Assembly: GCF_022682495.2 (NCBI RefSeq)
Contig: NC_071389.1
Location: forward strand, 100,605,951-100,669,950
Reading direction: 5' to 3'
DNA length: 64,000 nucleotides
DNA from: Desmodus rotundus
Taxonomy: Eukaryota > Chordata > Mammalia > Chiroptera > Phyllostomidae
Shown: positions 59,715 through 64,000 of the stretch, one piece after another
Position numbering within the stretch: position 1 is the first letter of the stretch
How the letters are laid out: every line of letters begins with the position of its first letter
Position numbers and translations under genes: made by a program
The notes under the pieces: generated by a model
The model's database searches: none
What the model saw: the letters and a program-made list of their open reading frames with translations, nothing else
What the model was told of the DNA's origin: nothing

Positions 59715-60450
59715 AAGGGGCGGAGCCTTAGGTGTTCCCGGGTCGGGGCAACAGGGGTGGCTGTGCTGTGACATTGTATGTGGGGGAAGGGCCCAGAGGG
59801 AGCAATGGCGCCCGCTCCACTCTCCACCGGATCTGAGTCACTCCCTCTGCTACCCACAATCAAATTGGGCCCCTCTGGTGCTGGTTCCCGAGTGGGTGGG
59901 CTTGTGCACGCTCTAGGCCCTTGTGGGTCTCTCCAAAGACCTCTCCTGTGAGGCTGGGAGTCTCTCCTGCTGCTGCCCCAACCCCCACGGGCGCTTTCAA
60001 TCAGAGGTCCGAGGCTTTATTCCGCCCCCCCCCCTGCCCCGCGCTGGAGCCCTGGGTTACATGGTCTGCTTCACTCCCTGCCGTTCGTCCTGGTTTATCT
60101 GTGCTGGAGTGTGGGGCTGTGGGGTACTACCCGCCGCTCTGCCTGCCCCTTTCTCTGCCACTCTGAGTCTGGCCCTCTGGGTTTATCTGTGCACGAATGT
60201 GGGGCCGCAGGGTCTGCTAGTGGTCAGACTGCCTGCCCCGTTAGTCCCACACTCCGCCAGTCTTGGTCCCGCCATGACCACGCGAGTCCTCTCTGCCCCA
60301 GTGACCATCTCCACCCCTCCTACCGGTCTGGATGTATGTTTCTTTTTTATCTACTTGGTGTTGGACTTTCTTGCCATTCGATTTTCTGTCAGTTCTGGTT
60401 GTGCGAGCAGGTGCAGTGTGTCTACCTACACCGCCATCTTGGTTCTTTGC
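59715..60450 (-). promoter_or_regulatory. HAL1 5'UTR, putative internal promoter
   Basis: GC-rich leader starting with AAGATGGCGG (60440-60431, minus), the same YY1-like word that opens the full-length L1s. It contains two related stretches beginning at CCCCACA and ending in CAGATAAACC (minus; about 60204-60180 and 60117-60091), a possible internal duplication. Promoter function is inferred from L1. Confidence 0.55.
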
Positions 60451-60620
60451 TGAACTTTCTTATAACCATTGTTTTGAACTCTGTATTTGGTAGATTGCTA
60501 GCCTCCATTTTATTTAGTTCTTTTTCTGAGGATTTCTCCTTTCTTCATTCGTGGTTTGATTCTTTGTGTCCCCATTTTGGCTTCCTCTCTGTGGAAGATC
60601 AACTAAGGTAATGCCAAAGG
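60451..60620 (-). mobile_element. Old L1 ORF1 remnant, part 2
   Basis: Continuation of 57959-58425 after the HAL1: ATAACCATTGTTTTGAACTC and following correspond to the ORF1 N-terminal coding region in antisense. Confidence 0.6.
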
Positions 60621-61935
60621 CTCTCATGTCTCACCCTGTGTAAGAAGTTTGGTAACTGGAACCAGAACCTGAGGTAAATTCATTTCCATTTTAAGCACCT
60701 TCTCTAAGAACACAGGTCTTCTCTTCTTGACATAAAGTGACAAAGTTCCCTTTCTGCATTCCACAAGTGTAAAATTCAGTCACTTGTTCATTTAATTCTT
60801 TCCACTAATTCTAAAAATATGTTTAAGAACTATTTTTCTGGGAATAAATAGTAATCAAGACAATAATTCACTCATGATTTAATGATTTTATCACCACCTA
60901 CTGTAAGCACCACTGGACACTAGGCTTAGTGGGGTACACAGAACAGCATGGCCTGCATCACAAGCTCAAAGTCCAACAAAAGAGCCAGACATAAAACAAT
61001 AAGCAGAAATATAGCTAGAAGCTGGATACATGCTTAAAAAGAAAACTTGTGTGCATTTTAAAAGACTGGCCTACTTTACAAGTAGTGTAAGGAAAGGCCT
61101 GTGTGAATCAACACATTTTGAGTTGAAACCAAATGCTAAGAGGGAGGTAGCAGGTGAAGAGGAGGAGCCTTCTGAGGCAAGGAAGAATATGTGTGCACGT
61201 TTCATAGCAGAAAAAAATCTGGTGTGCAATGACAAAAAAAGAGGAAAACAGTGAGACTATGAGGATGATTGGGGGTATTTTTTCAACAGCCAACAGGCCA
61301 GCTAAGACTTTTATTTCATCAGAGTGCAATGGCAAACATCATATTTTTTGAAGATTGCCATGGCTACTCCATAGAGACTTAATTGGAAGACGATTATGCT
61401 CATTTAGTAAGCAGGTGTCTCTCACTTTCAAATCCACCTCTTGCCTCTGCCTGTGAATCTTGGTCTTCTTTGTCTGCTGCTACTCCCTCCACCATAGACT
61501 CTGCCAAGGGAGACCCTACTGGGACACTAGAAGGCTCAAATGTAAGGGACAGGGAAGCAGTGAATGGAATTGCTGCCTTCTTGTCAGCTTGACTCAGAAA
61601 CACACATCTTCAACTTAGCAGCAAAAGTTGATTTTAGCTTTTTGTGCATTCGTAGAGCCAGCTTCATTGGGTCCCTTCAGAGATACCTGCACCTGATGAG
61701 CAATGCCTCCTCCTCACAGATGTGAATCTCAGGATTGTTGGGGCCCCATCAAGATTCTGTGTTTAATAGTACAAACTCAACCTTCTTTTTGTCAGTCTTG
61801 GACAACAAAAGTAATTACCTAATACATGTGCAGTTGCATCCACTGAAGGACAAAGAAAGAATGATCAAGATGTGTTTAGCAAAAACATTTTTTAAAGAAG
61901 AGCCACAGCAAAGATTCCCAGGGCTTCACTGCTGA
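60621..61935. other. Unrecognised stretch, possibly an ancient repeat
   Basis: About 1.3 kb. Around 60895-61160 there are phrases (CACTGGACACTAGGC, AAAGTCCAAC, GACATAAAACAATAAGC) reminiscent of a common old mammalian interspersed repeat that I cannot name. Short frames at 61030-61254 and 61383-61592 show no recognisable domain. Confidence 0.35.
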
Positions 61936-64000
61936 AACCTATCAAGCAGTAAAAGTATATATTATGCCAATATTGTACAAACTCTTTCAGAAAATTGGGA
62001 AGAGGAGAACAACTCCTGACTTATGTTTTAAAATTACATTATCCTAATACCGAAATCAAACAAAAGATTACCTCTCCTTCCCCTCCCAAAAGACACCAGT
62101 ATACTTAGTTAATGTGGCTTCAAAAATCCTTAACAAAATATTAACAAATTAAGTCAAATCAATAAATATATTAAAGTGATAGTATATCATGACTTTATAT
62201 CAATACATCAAGTGAATTAGGTTGTGAATATAGGTTTGGCTTAGCATTCAACAGACTATGCAAGAAAAGTCATAAGATTATCATAATACAAGCATAACAC
62301 CCAAGCATGATTTAAAAACAACTCTCAGTGAACTAAAAATCAAAAGGATTTCCCTCAATTTGAAAAAAAAGGATTATACAAAAAAGAAAAAAAAAAGATA
62401 GCAGCTAACATCATACTTCATAATAAGACACTAAATTCTATTCCTGCAGGACTGGAAGTCAGGCAAGAAGTCTCATCTATTCATTATGGTGCTGAAGTCT
62501 CAGTGCATGAAACAAAAAAGGAAATAAAATATATAAAGATTGGATAAAAATAAAACTGTTTATTCACATGCAATGTGTCTATACAGAAAATCCTAAAGTC
62601 TATAAAAAACTACTACAATGAATAAGTGTAAAGTCATAGGACACAAGGTCAATATAACAACTGTGAGTGGTATTTCTATATACTAGTAACAAATGATGTG
62701 GAAATATATTTAAAAGACAGTGGTGGGAAAATGGAGACAACTGTATTTGAACAACAGTAAAAAAAGAAACAAAGAACTACATTAAAGCATACAACCTAGG
62801 AGGGATACAGTTTTAAGAATAGGTACAAGACCTATACACTGAAAACAGTAAAATATATCTTAGAGAAATACAAAAGAAAAGACCTACATAAATGGAAATA
62901 TATATCATGTTTTCGGGTTGGAAGACCCATTCAGTACTGCAAAAATATGGATTCTCCTCAAATTCATCTACAGATTTTACACAATCTTCAGAAAAATCCC
63001 AGCAAGGTTTGGCTTGTTTGCAGAAATTTAATTTCTTTGTAAAAAGTTATATGACATGCCAAAAAAGAGTTAGAATAACCAATACATTCTCAATTTTTGT
63101 CTTGCTGTAAGTTAGTAAGTCAGTATGGCATTGAGGTAAAGATAAACAAATACACTTCTGGAAAAGAACAGAGGCCAGAAACAGACTCACACAGTAAATT
63201 AATTTTCAATAATTGAGCTAAAATAATTTGATGGAGAAAGGAAAGCCATTCCAACAATTCATGCTAAAACAACTGGATACCTATTTGAAACAGATGAAGG
63301 TCAATTCCTGCTTCATGTCTTACACAAGAAGTAATTTAATAAGGACCATATATTTATATGTAGAAGCTGTGGCTATACAGCTTATAGAAGAAAATATGTA
63401 CTGCCATACATAATACATAAAAATTAACTCAAAATGGATTAAAGAGTTGAATGTAAGAGCCAGAATTATGAAACTTCTTGAAGAAAACATAAGAATAATT
63501 CTCCTCAACATGAGGTTTGGCAATAATTTTTTGGATAATGACACCTATAGCACAAACAAAAAAATAAAAAGTAAGCAAGTGGTATGACATCAAACAAAAA
63601 AACTTCTTCACACCAAAGGAACCATCAACAAAGTGATGAGACAATCTACCAAATGAGAGAAAACATTTGCACATCATTTCTCTGATATGGGGTTAATATT
63701 CAAATAAATTATACAACTTAATAGCAAAAAGTATTTAATTTAAAAAAATGGACAGATCTGAATAGACATTTTTCCAGGGAAGACATACAGATAGCCAACA
63801 GGTACATGGAAAGATGCTCAACATCACCAATCATCAAGGAAAATCAAAGCAAAAACACAATGAGATACTATCTCATACCTCCAGAATGGCTGTTATCAAA
63901 AAGCCAAGAAATAACGAGTATTGGCAAGATGTGGAGAAAAGGGAACTCATGTGCACTGTTGGTAGAGATGTAAATTGGTGCAGCCACTATGGAAAACAGC
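61936..64000 (+). mobile_element. Ancient L1 ORF2, running off the window
   Basis: Plus-strand, strongly diverged ORF2 from the RT region (CCTAATACCGAAATCAAACA) through to the C-terminal part at 63760-64000 (GGGAAGACATACAGATAGCC, GCACTGTTGGTAGAGATG). No long frame survives. It is the most degraded L1 in the right half and is cut by the window end. Confidence 0.75.
62721..62770 (+). mobile_element. Tiny L1 tail insertion
   Basis: TGGTGGGAAAATGGAGACAA then CTGTATTTGAACAACAGTAAAAAAAG resembles the last 45 bases of the L1 3'UTR plus polyA, inside the ancient L1. The target-site duplication is unclear, so this could also be a chance or converted segment. Confidence 0.5.

Larger units (their letters stand above)
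58426..60450 (-). mobile_element. HAL1 copy 2, full length
   Basis: About 2.0 kb with a perfect 11-bp target-site duplication TGAACTTTCTT (58415-58425, 60451-60461). On the minus strand it starts GCAAAGAACCAAGATGGCGG, has a GC-rich 5'UTR of about 780 bp, an uninterrupted ORF1 (59667-58837), a pyrimidine-poor 3'UTR (C-rich on +) and an AATAAATATTAAAAAAAG-type tail. There is no ORF2. HAL1 (half-L1) elements are L1-derived ORF1-only retroposons that depend on L1 ORF2 protein. The complete structure and clean duplication suggest a relatively recent insertion. Confidence 0.88.

Noticed and set aside
59923..60611. 176- and 166-codon plus-strand frames
   Set aside because: Antisense to the HAL1 5'UTR; not conserved in HAL1 copy 1 and crossing the insertion boundary.

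Overview
This window is repeat-dense mammalian DNA, most likely from a microbat (Yangochiroptera, vespertilionid-like). Two things point there. tRNA-derived SINEs with the bat VES-type head and CT-rich/polyA tail occur at about 140-348, 27641-27950 and 35860-36072. Many LINE-1 (L1) copies share the tail motif GTAATTGAATAACAATAAA. Several L1s keep target-site duplications (TSDs), so the lineage was recently active, which argues against fruit bats, whose L1 is reported extinct. I see no convincing host exon, tRNA, rRNA, CpG-island promoter or CRISPR. The reading frames that make sense belong to retroelements.

Layout. 1-5.1 kb: an L1 tail, a SINE, an ancient L1, two MIRs and a local duplication carrying a strong hairpin, then unrecognised sequence. 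5.1-12.8 kb: a nearly full-length old L1 on the minus strand whose 5'UTR holds a 299-bp tandem dimer. 12.8-13.9 kb: an inverted (twin-primed) L1. 14.4-21.2 kb: a full-length plus-strand L1 with an 11-bp TSD, abutting a truncated L1 (21.2-22.2 kb). 22.2-29.5 kb: the longest low-repeat stretch, with a SINE, small direct repeats and a hairpin but no recognisable gene. 29.5-46.3 kb: a deep nest of minus-strand L1s of at least three ages. 46.3-48.0 kb: an inverted HAL1 (half-L1: ORF1 without ORF2). 48.6-58.0 kb: an old plus-strand L1 split by a full-length L1 (49.9-56.0 kb) and by a probable solo LTR (57.3-57.9 kb). 58.0-60.6 kb: an old L1 ORF1 remnant split by a full-length HAL1 whose 276-codon ORF1 is uninterrupted. 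60.6-64 kb: unrecognised sequence, then an ancient plus-strand L1 running off the end.

How the parts relate. L1 ORF1 protein binds RNA. ORF2 protein supplies endonuclease and reverse transcriptase, and presumably mobilises HAL1 and the SINEs in trans. Every L1 ORF2 here is broken. The HAL1 ORF1 is the only apparently intact retroelement protein frame. Nested insertion, twin-priming inversion and microhomology joins explain most of the architecture. All assignments were made by eye, without database searches, so subfamily names are deliberately general and boundaries may be off by several bases.
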